Numbered from the stretch's first letter, positions 51,236 through 60,593 are shown. The stretch is DNA of 64,000 nucleotides from Verrucomicrobiaceae bacterium (GCA_015075365.1 JABTUN010000001.1:124001-188000); one strand, 5' to 3'. Translations and numbers: made by a program. Notes: generated by a model from the sequence alone, not told the origin.

Positions 51236-52018
51236 TCATTGGTACAAGAACGTCGTCAACGGACTCGTGGCGGAGGCTGATTCCGTGCGCTCGCCCAGGC
51301 CGATTTCAAATGCGGCGCGTCCGGCCTCGACAGCAGCCTGAAACGCCCGCGCCATGCGCACGGGATCGGAGGCCACCGCGATGGCCGTGTTCACCAGCAC
51401 GGCGTCGGCTCCCATCTCAAAGGCCTCCGCGGCATGGCTGGGCGCGCCGATGCCGGCATCGACCACGACCGGGACCGTGGCCTGGTTGAGAATGATCTCG
51501 ATCTGCCTGCGGGTGGTGATGCCCTGATGCGATCCGATGGGCGATCCCAGCGGCATGACGGTGACGGTGCCGGCGTCCTGCAGCCGCCGTGCGAGCACCG
51601 GGTCGGCATTGATGTAGGGCAGCACTTTGAAGCCCTCTTTGACGAGGATTTCGGCCGCCTTCAGCGTCTCGATGGGATCTGGCAGCAGGTAGCGAGGATC
51701 GGGGTGGATCTCGAGCTTCACCCAGTCCGGCAGGCCGGCTGCCACGGCCAGCCGCGCGAGGCGCACGGCTTCCTCCGCGTTCATGGCACCGCTGGTGTTG
51801 GGCAGCAGCAGCACCTCCTTCGGGATGAAGTCGAGGATGTTGGCGTAGGGATCGCCTTTCCCGGTCAGATCCGCCCGGCGCAGCGCCACGGTGACGATTT
51901 CCGTGCCTGAGGCCGCGATGGCGTCCCGCATGAGTTCTCCACTGGCGAATTTTCCCGTGCCAAGCATGAGGCGGGATTGAAACGTGCGGCCGGCGATGGT
52001 GAGGGGCTGGTTGGGCAT
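51236..52018 (-). CDS. thiG: Thiazole synthase
   Basis: A 260-aa TIM-barrel protein with [20 protein letters not shown] (Schiff-base-type and phosphate-binding region), [20 protein letters not shown] and [20 protein letters not shown], then [12 protein letters not shown]. It forms the thiazole moiety of thiamin from DXP, dehydroglycine and ThiS thiocarboxylate. No thiS, thiF or thiH gene adjoins it and no TPP riboswitch is seen upstream. Confidence 0.93.
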   Translation of the reverse strand: MPNQPLTIAGRTFQSRLMLGTGKFASGELMRDAIAASGTEIVTVALRRADLTGKGDPYANILDFIPKEVLLLPNTSGAMNAEEAVRLARLAVAAGLPDWVKLEIHPDPRYLLPDPIETLKAAEILVKEGFKVLPYINADPVLARRLQDAGTVTVMPLGSPIGSHQGITTRRQIEIILNQATVPVVVDAGIGAPSHAAEAFEMGADAVLVNTAIAVASDPVRMARAFQAAVEAGRAAFEIGLGERTESASATSPLTTFLYQ

Positions 52019-52179
52019 GAAAAAGGGACGGTCTGTAGTTTGTGGCGCGAAACACGGCCCCCATCAAGTCCACGCTGAAGCCGATGTCGCCGACAGCGGC
52101 CTGTTCCCGATGTTTCGGCCTCGCTAAATCCGTGTCTCACGCCACGTTTGCCTCCCCTGCCCCCCAAAAACCTGACTTT

Positions 52180-54882
52180 ATGACGATGAATCCCCTCTTC
52201 GTTCTCCCCATGCTCGCCCTCGCGGCCGCCGCGGCGTCTCCGCGCGGCCAGGAACAGTATGAAAAGCGCGTGCTGCCGCTCCTGGAGAAATACTGCTATG
52301 ACTGCCACAGCGATGGCGTGACGAAGGGCGACTTCGCGCTGGACGAGTTCAAAGACTACACCTCCCTGCTGGCCGACAAGGTCACCTGGGACCATGTGCG
52401 CCAGCAGATCGCCACGCATGTGATGCCGCCGGAGAAGAAGGACAAGCCCTCCCTGACCGAGCGCGACGAGATGCTGGCCTGGATCGATGACGCGGTGTTT
52501 TGGTTCGACCCCTCAAAGCCCGATCCCGGCCACGCCACCTGGCGGCGGCTGAACCGCACCGAGTACAACAACACCGTGCGCGACCTCCTGCTGGTGGACA
52601 TGCGCCCGGCCAGCCAGTTCCCGCCGGACGACACCGGCTACGGCTATGACAACATTGGCGACGTGCTTTCGCTCTCGCCCATGCTGATGGAAAAGTACCT
52701 GCGCGCCGCGAAGGCCATCGTGGAGAAGGCCTTTGACACCACCACGCCCGAGCGTGTGGATCTGGAGCTGGGCGCGCGCAAATTCTGGGATCAAAAGGGC
52801 GGCACGACCGAGGCGGAGGGCGTGCGCTGGTTTCACGGCGAGGCGGAGGCAGCCACGAAATTCACCGCGCCCGCCGCCGGCACCTACATCCTCAAGATCC
52901 GCGTCTCTGCCACGCAGGCAGGCCCGGATGTGGCCCGCATGGCGCTGGCCATCGACGGCAAGGAGGCCGGGCAGTTTGATGTCACGGCGCGTTTTCGCGG
53001 GGAAAAAGGGCCGTGGCAGACGATCCGGCATGAGGCCGCCCTCAACGGCGGCGAGCACAAGATCAGCGTCCGTTTCCTGAACGACTTTTACGACGGCGAA
53101 AACCCCGATCCCGAAAGGCGGGACCGCAATCTGGCGCTCGACAACATCCAAGTGGAGGGCCCCTTTGGCCTGCTGCCGCCACGCGGCACACGGCTGGTGC
53201 AGTGGCTGCTGGATGGCAGACCGGCCGGCCTGCCCGAGATGAAGCTCAGCGGCGAGGACTTCGAGCACGGCGAAGGCGAGGGCAGCCGCGACACCGGCGC
53301 GATTTACCTGGCCACCAGCGGCTATGTGCGGCACCGCGTCGAGATCGACAAAGCAGGCAGATACCGCCTCACGATCAAGGCCGGCGCGCAGCAGGCGGGC
53401 ACCGAGCCGGCGAAGTTCGATGTGCGTGTGGCCGGCAAAAATGCGGGCTCTTTCTCCGTCACGGCGAAAAACCAGGCCCCGCAGTGGTTCAACGCCGAGG
53501 CGGACCTCCCCGCGGGCAAACACGAGCTGCAGGTCTGGTTCCTGAACGACTTTTACGACGAGAAGACCCGCCAGGACCGCAATTTCTGGCTGCACCAGCT
53601 CTCCATCACCGGCCCGGTGGACCAGCCGGGCGGCGTGGCGTCCGCCGAGGTGCCGCAGCTCGTCGAAAAACTCGGCACACGGCTGTTCCGCCGCCCGATG
53701 ACGGACGAGGAGAAGACAAAATGGAACGGCATCGCCGCCCTGGCTCTCCAGGAAGGCGCGCAGCCGATGGAGGCGATGGGCTATGTGCTCCAGGGCATGC
53801 TGGTGTCCCCGTCCTTCCTGTTTCGCATGCCGCCAAAGCCCGCGGGCGAAGCGAGGGAAGGCAGCGCGCTGATCGACGAGTATTCACTGGCCTCCCGCCT
53901 CTCTTACTTCCTCTGGGCCGCGCCTCCGGACGAAAAACTGCTGCAACTGGCCGCCAGGAACGAGCTGCGCAAAAACCTCCCCGGCGAGATCAAACGCATG
54001 CTGGCCGACTGGAGGGCGCAAAGCCTGGCGGAGGACTTCGCGGGCCAGTGGTTGCAGCTTCGCGACATCGAGATCGCGGAGGTGGACACGCGGCAGTTCC
54101 CGGAGTTCAAGGGCGGCATTGCTTATGCGATGAAGAAGGAGTCACAGGCCTTCTTTAATCATATCCTGACGGAAAACCGCCCGGTGATCGAATTCCTCAG
54201 CGCGGACTACACCTTCCTCGACTCCAAGCTGGCGCGCTACTACGGGATTGACGGCGTGAAGGGGGACAAATTCCAGAAAGTGTCCCTCAGCGGCACACCG
54301 CGCGGCGGGATCCTCACCCATGGCAGCATTTTGACGCTGACGTCCAACCCCACGCGCACTTCCCCGGTGAAACGCGGCAAGTATCTGCTGGAAAACATCC
54401 TGGGCACGCCGCCGCCGCCCGCGCCCGGCGGGGTGCCGCCGCTGGATGAGCGCAAGGCGCGCTTCAGCCGCCTCACGCTGCGCCAGCAGTTCGCCGAGCA
54501 CCGCGACAACGCGTCCTGCGCCGGCTGCCACGCCTTCCTCGACCCCATGGGCTTCGCCTTTGAGAACTACGACGCCATCGGCCGCTGGCGCACGGAGGAC
54601 AAGAAGCAGCCCATCGACGCCAGCGGCAGCCTCGTGCGCGGGCAGACGTTCAAGGACCTCGCCGGGCTGCGCGCCATCCTCGTGCGCGACATGAGCGGGC
54701 AATTTGCCAAAAACCTCGTCGAAAACCTCATGACCTACGCACTGGGCCGCGGCCTGGAATACAGTGACAAACCCTCCGTGCAGGCGGTGCTGAAGCAGTC
54801 AGAGGCGGCGGGGCATCGGTTCCAGGACATGATCCTCGCGGTGTGCCAGAGCGTTCCCTTCCAGCGGGTGCGCGTGCCGTGA
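52180..54882 (+). CDS. DUF1587/1592/1588/1585 secreted cytochrome c-type protein
   Basis: A 900-aa protein with a signal peptide (MTMNPLFVLPMLALAAAAAS). A Planctomycete-type cytochrome c motif at C39-x-x-C42-H43 (CYDCHSD) is followed by DUF1587 (RRLNRTEYNNTVRDLLL), two related beta-sandwich modules (~residues 225-330 and ~385-480; each with WFLNDFYD- or RFLNDFYD-type segments), DUF1595/1592 (SLASRLSYFLWAAPPDEKLL), DUF1588 (THGSILTLTSNPTRTSPVKR) and DUF1585. A second heme motif CAGCHAFLDPMGF lies near residue 778. Such proteins are usually followed by a DUF1552 gene, which is absent here. Their reaction is unknown. Confidence 0.88.
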   Translation: MTMNPLFVLPMLALAAAAASPRGQEQYEKRVLPLLEKYCYDCHSDGVTKGDFALDEFKDYTSLLADKVTWDHVRQQIATHVMPPEKKDKPSLTERDEMLAWIDDAVFWFDPSKPDPGHATWRRLNRTEYNNTVRDLLLVDMRPASQFPPDDTGYGYDNIGDVLSLSPMLMEKYLRAAKAIVEKAFDTTTPERVDLELGARKFWDQKGGTTEAEGVRWFHGEAEAATKFTAPAAGTYILKIRVSATQAGPDVARMALAIDGKEAGQFDVTARFRGEKGPWQTIRHEAALNGGEHKISVRFLNDFYDGENPDPERRDRNLALDNIQVEGPFGLLPPRGTRLVQWLLDGRPAGLPEMKLSGEDFEHGEGEGSRDTGAIYLATSGYVRHRVEIDKAGRYRLTIKAGAQQAGTEPAKFDVRVAGKNAGSFSVTAKNQAPQWFNAEADLPAGKHELQVWFLNDFYDEKTRQDRNFWLHQLSITGPVDQPGGVASAEVPQLVEKLGTRLFRRPMTDEEKTKWNGIAALALQEGAQPMEAMGYVLQGMLVSPSFLFRMPPKPAGEAREGSALIDEYSLASRLSYFLWAAPPDEKLLQLAARNELRKNLPGEIKRMLADWRAQSLAEDFAGQWLQLRDIEIAEVDTRQFPEFKGGIAYAMKKESQAFFNHILTENRPVIEFLSADYTFLDSKLARYYGIDGVKGDKFQKVSLSGTPRGGILTHGSILTLTSNPTRTSPVKRGKYLLENILGTPPPPAPGGVPPLDERKARFSRLTLRQQFAEHRDNASCAGCHAFLDPMGFAFENYDAIGRWRTEDKKQPIDASGSLVRGQTFKDLAGLRAILVRDMSGQFAKNLVENLMTYALGRGLEYSDKPSVQAVLKQSEAAGHRFQDMILAVCQSVPFQRVRVP

Positions 54883-54954
54883 CCCGGCGGTCAAATCGGA
54901 AACCTTGAACTTTCCGCTGCCATCCCGCCAGTTTTCTGCTCTTTTGTCCCTTCA

Positions 54955-55431
54955 ATGTCTCTCAAGATCTCGATCATCACCAGTTCCCAGGAGGGCGCGG
55001 ACAGGGCCGCGCTGGACTGGGCTCTCACCAACAGCATCCCGCACGGCGGCTGGCGTCCGCAGCGCATGGAGGGAGAGGAGGCGCTGGATCCAAAGTACTG
55101 CCTCAAAGAAGGCTCCACGCAGGACATCCTGGAGAGCGTGGAATGCAATGTGCGTGATTCCGACGCGACGGTGGTCTTTACCGTGGGTCCGAAGGCAGCC
55201 GGTCCGGCTCAAAAGGCTTCCACCTTTGCCAAAAAGCAGAAAAAGCCCGTGCTGCATGTGCATCGCGGCGTTTTGGGCGCCTCGGAGCGCGTCGTCGAGT
55301 TCCTGGACAAGCATTACATCCGCCGCCTGCACGTCACCGGCAGCACCGAAACGGCGGAACCGGGCGTGGGCAACTGGGTGGCGATGACGCTGGACCGAGT
55401 GAAGTCCACCTTTGACCGCCGCCCGGACTGA
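54955..55431 (+). CDS. Putative molybdenum-carrier-fold protein
   Basis: A 158-aa protein resembling the putative molybdenum carrier family: [53 protein letters not shown] and KKPVLHV. The usual SGGQTGAD reads TSSQEGAD. The family has a Rossmann-like fold and may bind a cofactor or nucleotide; the function is unproven. It starts nine bases upstream of dtd. Confidence 0.72.
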   Translation: MSLKISIITSSQEGADRAALDWALTNSIPHGGWRPQRMEGEEALDPKYCLKEGSTQDILESVECNVRDSDATVVFTVGPKAAGPAQKASTFAKKQKKPVLHVHRGVLGASERVVEFLDKHYIRRLHVTGSTETAEPGVGNWVAMTLDRVKSTFDRRPD

Positions 55432-55439
55432 ACTGCGCC

Positions 55440-55892
55440 ATGCGTCTCGTGATCCAGCGCGTCACGGAAGCCTCCGTCACGGTCGAAAACACCATCACGG
55501 GCAGCATCGGCCGCGGATTGATGATCCTGTGCGGCATCGAGCACGATGACGGGACGGACGACGCGGCCTGGCTGGCGCAAAAGGTCGTCCAGATGCGCAT
55601 TTTCAGCGATGCGGAGGGCAAGATGAACCTCAGCGTCAAAGACGCGGGCGGCGGTCTGCTGGTCGTCAGCCAGTTCACCCTGCACGCGAGCACGAAAAAG
55701 GGAAACCGGCCCAGCTTCATCCGCGCCGCGCGCCCGGAGCAGGCGATTCCCCTTTATGAGCACTTTTTGGCGCTGCTGGAGGCGGAGACCGGCGCGCCGG
55801 TGGCGCGCGGCATCTTTGGCGCGGACATGCAGGTGGCCCTGGTCAACGACGGCCCGGTGACGATCTGCATCGACTCACGAGCGCGCGAGTGA
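55440..55892 (+). CDS. dtd: D-aminoacyl-tRNA deacylase
   Basis: A 150-aa DTD-fold protein with [16 protein letters not shown] at the start, the SQFTL motif ([10 protein letters not shown]) and the NDGPVT motif near the C-terminus, which together form the active site. It removes D-amino acids from mischarged tRNA. It is only nine bases after the preceding gene. Confidence 0.95.
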   Translation: MRLVIQRVTEASVTVENTITGSIGRGLMILCGIEHDDGTDDAAWLAQKVVQMRIFSDAEGKMNLSVKDAGGGLLVVSQFTLHASTKKGNRPSFIRAARPEQAIPLYEHFLALLEAETGAPVARGIFGADMQVALVNDGPVTICIDSRARE

Positions 55893-55938
55893 TGGAACAG
55901 TTGCGCGGAGGGCGGGCCTGCGATTGGATGGCGGCCCG

Positions 55939-57480
55939 ATGACCGACGAACCCGCGCGCGCTTCCACTCCTCACCGGCGGCTGGCCGGGCTGCGGCCCGA
56001 TGCGCTGATGGCGCGGGCTTTGGAGACGCCGGAGAGCGGTCCGGTGACCGTGGGCGGCGTGGAGGTGGGCGCCTTCATCGGTCGCGGCGGCATGGGCGCG
56101 GTGTACCTGGGCCGGCAGGTCAGCCTGGACCGCGATGTGGCGGTGAAGGTGCTGGCGGGCGAACTGGCGGACGATCCGCTCTTCCTGGAGCGGCTGGAGC
56201 GCGAGGCGCGCGTGATGGCGCGGCTGCGGCATCCGAACATCGTGGCCGTGCATGACTTCCAGCGCACCGGCGATGGCGCGGCCATCGTGATGGAGCTCGT
56301 GGAAGGCGGCAGCCTGCGCGAAAAACTCCGCCATCACCCGCAGGGGCTGCCGCTGGACGAGGCGCTACGCATGTTGCGGCAGATCGCCGCCGGACTGGAG
56401 GCCGCTCACGCCGCCGGCGTCATTCATCGCGACATGAAGCCGGAAAATGTGCTGATCGGCGGCGACGGCATGGCGCGCGTGACCGATTTCGGCCTCGCGC
56501 TGCCGCTGATGGAGAACAGCCCGCGCCTGACGCGGACCGGCACCGCCGCCGGCACGGTCGAATACATGGCCCCGGAGCAGTTTCGCGGCGGGGAGATGGA
56601 CGCGCGGCTGGACCAGTTTGCTCTCGGCGTGATCGCCTACGAACTGCTCACCGGGCGCACGCCGCGCGGCAGTTTTGACGCGCCGCATCAAGTGCGCGCG
56701 GATATACCGCCACACGTCAGCGCGGCGGTGATGCGCGCCCTGCGGCCGGAGCCGGTGGAGCGTTTCGCCAGCGTGGCAGACTTCATCCTGGCCCTGCATG
56801 CGCCAGCGCCGCGCACGCCCGGTGTCCGGCCGTGGCTGCTGGTCTGCGCCGTGCTGCTGGCGGCGGGATGGCTGCTGTGGCCCAAGACGGATCAGACTCC
56901 CGGGCCGCAACCCGGCCCCTGGCGTGACGCCATCGCCGGAACGCGCATTTATGAGGACGTCCTCGGCGGTGACTGGAAGAACGAGGACGGCGTGCTGACC
57001 TCCAACGAGCAAATCTGCATCGTGAAGCTGGAGGAGACGCTGCCGGAGTATTACGATGTGCGCATGCGCTTCACGCGGCTGGGCGGCATGGACTCCGTGG
57101 CGCTGTTTTTCACCGCGAACACCACCGTGGGCTGCTGCGACCTCGACGCCTGGCGGGAGGGGCTGGCGGGCGTGCAGAACATCGGCGGCGAGTCGCTGCT
57201 CAACGGTTACGGCTTCCGCTTCCCTCTGGAGAACGGCCGTGCTTATGAGATGCTCGTGGAGGTGCGGCCCGGCGAGGTGCGCGTGAGCGTGGACGGCGAG
57301 TTCAAAAAAGCCTTCAACATTGAGGGAAAGTATCTGCACCCGCCCGTGGAATGGGAATGGAACCCCATCGAACGGCCCGCCGCGCTCGCCATCGGCTCGT
57401 ACATGAGCCCCACACGGTTTGAGAAGGTCGAGTGGCGCTCCCAGGACCACGCCATCAAAGGAATGGCGGCGGCGAAATGA
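55939..57480 (+). CDS. Membrane Ser/Thr protein kinase with LamG-like C-terminal domain
   Basis: A 513-aa protein. The Hanks-type kinase has the glycine loop GAFIGRGGMGAVYLG, VAVKVL (Lys), HRDMKPENVLI (catalytic), DFGLALP and GTVEYMAPEQFRG. A single membrane helix (RPWLLVCAVLLAAGWLLWP) follows, then an extracytoplasmic beta-sandwich-like domain (YYDVRMRFTRLGGMDSVALF, EMLVEVRPGEVRVSVDGEF) resembling LamG or 3-keto-disaccharide-hydrolase folds. This arrangement suggests an external ligand sensor. ATG 55939 is preferred over an upstream TTG. Confidence 0.9.
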   Translation: MTDEPARASTPHRRLAGLRPDALMARALETPESGPVTVGGVEVGAFIGRGGMGAVYLGRQVSLDRDVAVKVLAGELADDPLFLERLEREARVMARLRHPNIVAVHDFQRTGDGAAIVMELVEGGSLREKLRHHPQGLPLDEALRMLRQIAAGLEAAHAAGVIHRDMKPENVLIGGDGMARVTDFGLALPLMENSPRLTRTGTAAGTVEYMAPEQFRGGEMDARLDQFALGVIAYELLTGRTPRGSFDAPHQVRADIPPHVSAAVMRALRPEPVERFASVADFILALHAPAPRTPGVRPWLLVCAVLLAAGWLLWPKTDQTPGPQPGPWRDAIAGTRIYEDVLGGDWKNEDGVLTSNEQICIVKLEETLPEYYDVRMRFTRLGGMDSVALFFTANTTVGCCDLDAWREGLAGVQNIGGESLLNGYGFRFPLENGRAYEMLVEVRPGEVRVSVDGEFKKAFNIEGKYLHPPVEWEWNPIERPAALAIGSYMSPTRFEKVEWRSQDHAIKGMAAAK

Positions 57481-57483
57481 GGC

Positions 57484-58362
57484 TCACTCCGCGTTCTGCA
57501 CCTGCTCGCGGATTTTTTCGAGCTCGGACTTCGCCGTGACCACATCGTGGGCGATGCCGGCGCTGTTGCACTTCGATCCCATCGTGTTGAACTCGCGGAA
57601 AAACTCCTGCAGCAGGAAATCAAGGCTGCGCCCGGCCGGTTCCTTCGCGGCGAGGTAGGCGCGGAACTGCTTCACGTGGCTGGCCGCGCGCGTCAGCTCC
57701 TCGGAGATGTCCGTGCGGTCGGCGAAAAGCGCGATCTCCTTCACGAGGCGCTCGTCATCCAGCGGCAGCGGCAGTCCGGCGTCCTCCAGGCGCTGGCGCA
57801 GCAGTTTGCGCTGCTGCTCCGGCACTGTGGCGGCTTTTTCACGGATCGAGGCCAGGAGAGACTCGATCACCGCCAGCCGCGTCTCGATATCGGCACGCAG
57901 ATTCGCGCCCTCGGCCTCGCGCATGCTGTTGAGCTGCCGCAGCGCGCCTGCCAGCGCCTCCTCGATCACCGGCCAGGCGTCCTCCGCGCTCGTCTCCGTC
58001 TGCGCCAGGGACACGACACCGGGCAGGCGGGCCAGTTCGTTCAGCGAAATCTCCGCCGGGATGCCCAGCTTCAACGCCAGCGCGTGGAGCGAGTGATAAT
58101 ACTGCTGCGCCAGCGCGGAATCGACCTTCACCGCGTCCGCGCCGCCCTCCATCACCGCCTGGGAACGCACGATCACATTCACGCGTCCCCGGGAAACGAC
58201 CGCGGCCACCTGGGAGCGCACCGCGCCCTCCAGATCCGCCAGCTCGCGCGGCAGATTCACCGCCACTTCCAGCTGTTTGCGGTTCACGCTGCCACACTCC
58301 ACCTGCCAGACGACGCCTTCACGACGCGCCTCGCCCCGGCCAAATCCTGTCATGCTTCTCAT
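57484..58362 (-). CDS. YicC/YloC-family endoribonuclease-like protein
   Basis: A 292-aa protein with the N-terminal signature MTGFGRGE, SVNRKQLEVAVNLPREL, and the C-terminal DUF1732 region EELTRAASHVKQFRAYLAAK, LDFLLQEFFREFNTMGSK and KSELEKIREQVQN. The family acts on RNA. The start at 58362 begins MRSMTGFG, and the frame before it lacks coding features. It is divergent from parB. Confidence 0.92.
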   Translation of the reverse strand: MRSMTGFGRGEARREGVVWQVECGSVNRKQLEVAVNLPRELADLEGAVRSQVAAVVSRGRVNVIVRSQAVMEGGADAVKVDSALAQQYYHSLHALALKLGIPAEISLNELARLPGVVSLAQTETSAEDAWPVIEEALAGALRQLNSMREAEGANLRADIETRLAVIESLLASIREKAATVPEQQRKLLRQRLEDAGLPLPLDDERLVKEIALFADRTDISEELTRAASHVKQFRAYLAAKEPAGRSLDFLLQEFFREFNTMGSKCNSAGIAHDVVTAKSELEKIREQVQNAE

Positions 58363-58477
58363 GAAGGGCAGGTAGAGCGGGAAAAGAGGCCGGGCAACAA
58401 CCTCCGCGCATGTTTCACCCGCATTCCCCGAGATTCCGGTTTGCATCACCATCCCGCCTTTCTAGGCTCGCGCGCTT

Positions 58478-59380
58478 ATGGCAAAACCCGCACTTGGAAA
58501 AGGACTTGGCGCACTCATCTCCGGCCCCGCCGCCGTGACAGGAGTGGCGCGTCCGCCTGTGCTGGCCCAGCCCGCGCCGGGAGATGTCGTTCAGCGCGTT
58601 TCGCTCGATCAGATCGTCCCCAGCCCGCTGCAGCCGCGCAAAGAGTTCCAGCCGGAGCAGCTCGCCGAGCTGATGGACTCCATCCGCGAGCACGGCATCA
58701 TCCAGCCGCTCATCGTGCGCCGGGTAAACGGCAAGCTGGAGTTGATCGCCGGTGAGCGCCGCTTCCGCGCCTCGCGTGAGCTTGGGCTCAAGGAAGTCCC
58801 CGTCATCACCCGCGACGCCAGCGACAAGGACGTGCTGGAGATGGCCCTCATCGAGAACCTCCAGCGTGAGGGGCTCAACCCCATCGAGGAGGCGCAGGCC
58901 TACGCGCGGCTGTCTCGTGACTTCAACATGCGGCAGGAGGACATCGCGCAACGGGTGGGCAAGAACCGCGCCACCATTGCGAACGCCATCCGCCTGCTCG
59001 ACCTGCCGCCGCCTGTGCAGGACATGCTCTCCAGCGGCCTCATCACCACCGGGCATGCGAAAGTGATCCTGGGCCTGAAAAAAGACGCGGACCAGACGCA
59101 TGTGGCGCAGGAGATCGTGCAAAAGGGCCTCACCGTCCGCGCCACGGAAAAGGCCGTGAACACGATCCTCCACCCGCCGCCGCCGAAAAAGCCGGTGGCC
59201 GCGGAGGGCGAGTTCGCCCGCGCCATCGAATCCGTGGAGCAAAAGCTCATCGAGCGCCTGTCCACGAACGTGGCCATCCACCACGGCGAGAAAAAGGGCC
59301 GCATCGAGATCGACTACTACGGCAACGACGACCTGAACCGGCTCCTGGCGCTGCTGGGGGTCGAGGAAGAGGCGTTCTGA
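58478..59380 (+). CDS. parB: ParB-family chromosome partitioning protein
   Basis: A 300-aa protein: N-terminal box MAKPALGKGLGALIS, CTP/DNA-binding core LDQIVPSPLQPRKEFQPEQL, GERRFRASREL, EMALIENLQREGLNPIEEA, then helix-turn-helix RVGKNRATIANAIRLLDLP and SSGLITTGHAKVILGL. It binds parS sites and spreads to organise chromosome segregation. A parA gene is not next to it. No clear parS was found in the window. Confidence 0.94.
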   Translation: MAKPALGKGLGALISGPAAVTGVARPPVLAQPAPGDVVQRVSLDQIVPSPLQPRKEFQPEQLAELMDSIREHGIIQPLIVRRVNGKLELIAGERRFRASRELGLKEVPVITRDASDKDVLEMALIENLQREGLNPIEEAQAYARLSRDFNMRQEDIAQRVGKNRATIANAIRLLDLPPPVQDMLSSGLITTGHAKVILGLKKDADQTHVAQEIVQKGLTVRATEKAVNTILHPPPPKKPVAAEGEFARAIESVEQKLIERLSTNVAIHHGEKKGRIEIDYYGNDDLNRLLALLGVEEEAF

Positions 59381-59432
59381 GGTGCGAATGCCGGCTCCGC
59401 GGCTGCCAAAGCTTCCTGTCCGCAGATTCCTT

Positions 59433-59529
59433 GACGATTGCCGATCGACCGATTGTTGATTGAAGAGGTGGTCCTTGCAGAACACGGCCCATCCCTCGAA
59501 AATCAACAATCGAATGTTCCTCAATCGTC
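59433..59529. repeat. Low-complexity inverted repeat (GACGATTG / CGATTGTTGATT)
   Basis: Left arm 59433-59461 and right arm 59501-59529: the outer 8 and inner 12 bases pair perfectly and the middle nine mostly do not, 23 of 29 in all. It lies between parB and the lipoprotein gene. Confidence 0.75.
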
Positions 59530-60065
59530 AATCCACACCGCTTGCGCCAGCTTTCTGCGCGCCATTCACCGACGAAACGCGCCTTCCATCCGCGAGCCAT
59601 CAGCTTCGTCATTCGTCATGCAGGCTTCTTTCGTCATTCCTCATTCTGATTTCGTCATTGCTTGCCTCCTGCGCTCCCGAGGCTGCCAAACCACATCCAC
59701 AAGAGCCTGAAGTCCGCTCCTTTCTCGAACGCTACTTCTCCACCTGGTCCGCGAAGGACATGGACGGCTATGGCGCTTGTTTCCATGAGCAGGCCCGGGT
59801 GACCTTTGTGCAAAACGGCGCGCCGCAGACGCAGGGGCTCACCGATTTCCTCCACGGGCAGAAAATGAGCCACGCCACCGCGCAGACACCCATGACCGAG
59901 GTGCCCACCAGCATGCGCATCCTCATGGACGACCGCACCGCGCAGGCGGGCGTGCGCTGGAAGCTCACCCAGGGCAGCCGCGTCGTCACCGGCACGGACT
60001 GCTTCACGCTGATCAAGACGAAGGACGGCTGGAAGATCATGAGCCTGGTCTTTTACAATGACTGA
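59514..60065 (+). CDS. NTF2/SnoaL-like lipoprotein
   Basis: A 183-aa protein: a long N-terminal region, then a hydrophobic h-region (RLLSSFLILISSLLASC) with lipobox LASC and Cys 53 as first mature residue. The mature part is NTF2-like (VRSFLERYFSTWSAKDMDGY, ACFHEQARVTFVQNGAPQTQ, WKLTQGSRVVTGTDCFTLIK). The hydrophobic stretch is coded by a GACGAAT-type repeat read in reverse (59605-59660). The first in-frame ATG after the inverted repeat is 59514, but it gives an unusually long signal region, so the start is uncertain. Confidence 0.6.
   Translation: MFLNRQSTPLAPAFCAPFTDETRLPSASHQLRHSSCRLLSSFLILISSLLASCAPEAAKPHPQEPEVRSFLERYFSTWSAKDMDGYGACFHEQARVTFVQNGAPQTQGLTDFLHGQKMSHATAQTPMTEVPTSMRILMDDRTAQAGVRWKLTQGSRVVTGTDCFTLIKTKDGWKIMSLVFYND
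59605..59660. repeat. TTCGTCATTC word repeats
   Basis: TTCGTCATTCGTCATG, then TTTCGTCATTCCTCATTC and TTTCGTCATTG: at least four TCGTCATT-type words. They are the reverse-complement form of the GACGAAT family at 49659-49692 and lie within the coding frame of the lipoprotein. Confidence 0.6.
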
Positions 60066-60141
60066 GGCCGGGCCTGGAGCCCCGGAGCCCAAAAAAATGG
60101 CTGCAATAAACTCGGCGGGAATGCATCATAGGCTCACCGCC

Positions 60142-60570
60142 ATGAAAAAGCTCATCACACTCCTCCTCGCCGCCGTCACCGTCACCGCGCTCGCCGCGGA
60201 TTTTCCGAAAGGCAGCCCCAAGTTCAAGAGCAGCGCCATCTCCGCGATGAATGCCGCCAAGAAAGAGGGCAAGCCGGTCATCCTGGTCTTCTCCGCCGTC
60301 TGGTGCCCTCCCTGCCAGACCATGAAGAAGGAGGTCTATCCCAGCGCCGCCGTGAAGGAGTACCATGACAAGTTCATCTGGGCTTATCTGGACACGGACG
60401 ACCAGAGCAACCGCCGTGCGGCGGAAAAAGCCGGTGTCAGCGGCATCCCGCACATCCAGTTCCTCGATTCCGCCGGTAACGAGGTCCACAAGCAGGTGGG
60501 CAGCAGTTCTCCCGAGGCTTTTGCGAATACGCTGAAGAGCGTGCTCGCCAAGGCCGGCCCGAAGAGCTGA
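60142..60570 (+). CDS. Secreted thioredoxin-fold protein
   Basis: A 142-aa protein with a signal peptide (MKKLITLLLAAVTVTALAA) and a thioredoxin domain holding the active-site WCPPC (VFSAVWCPPCQTMKKEV) and cis-Pro region GVSGIPHIQFLDS. It likely acts as a periplasmic thiol reductase or oxidase. The start at 60142 is chosen by the signal peptide. It ends before a strong terminator. Confidence 0.88.
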   Translation: MKKLITLLLAAVTVTALAADFPKGSPKFKSSAISAMNAAKKEGKPVILVFSAVWCPPCQTMKKEVYPSAAVKEYHDKFIWAYLDTDDQSNRRAAEKAGVSGIPHIQFLDSAGNEVHKQVGSSSPEAFANTLKSVLAKAGPKS

Positions 60571-60593
60571 GCACTCGTCCAATCTCAAACCAC

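Noticed and set aside
52019-52179. TPP riboswitch upstream of thiG
   Set aside because: The conserved CTGAGA and ACCTGA-type elements were not found in the divergent gap.
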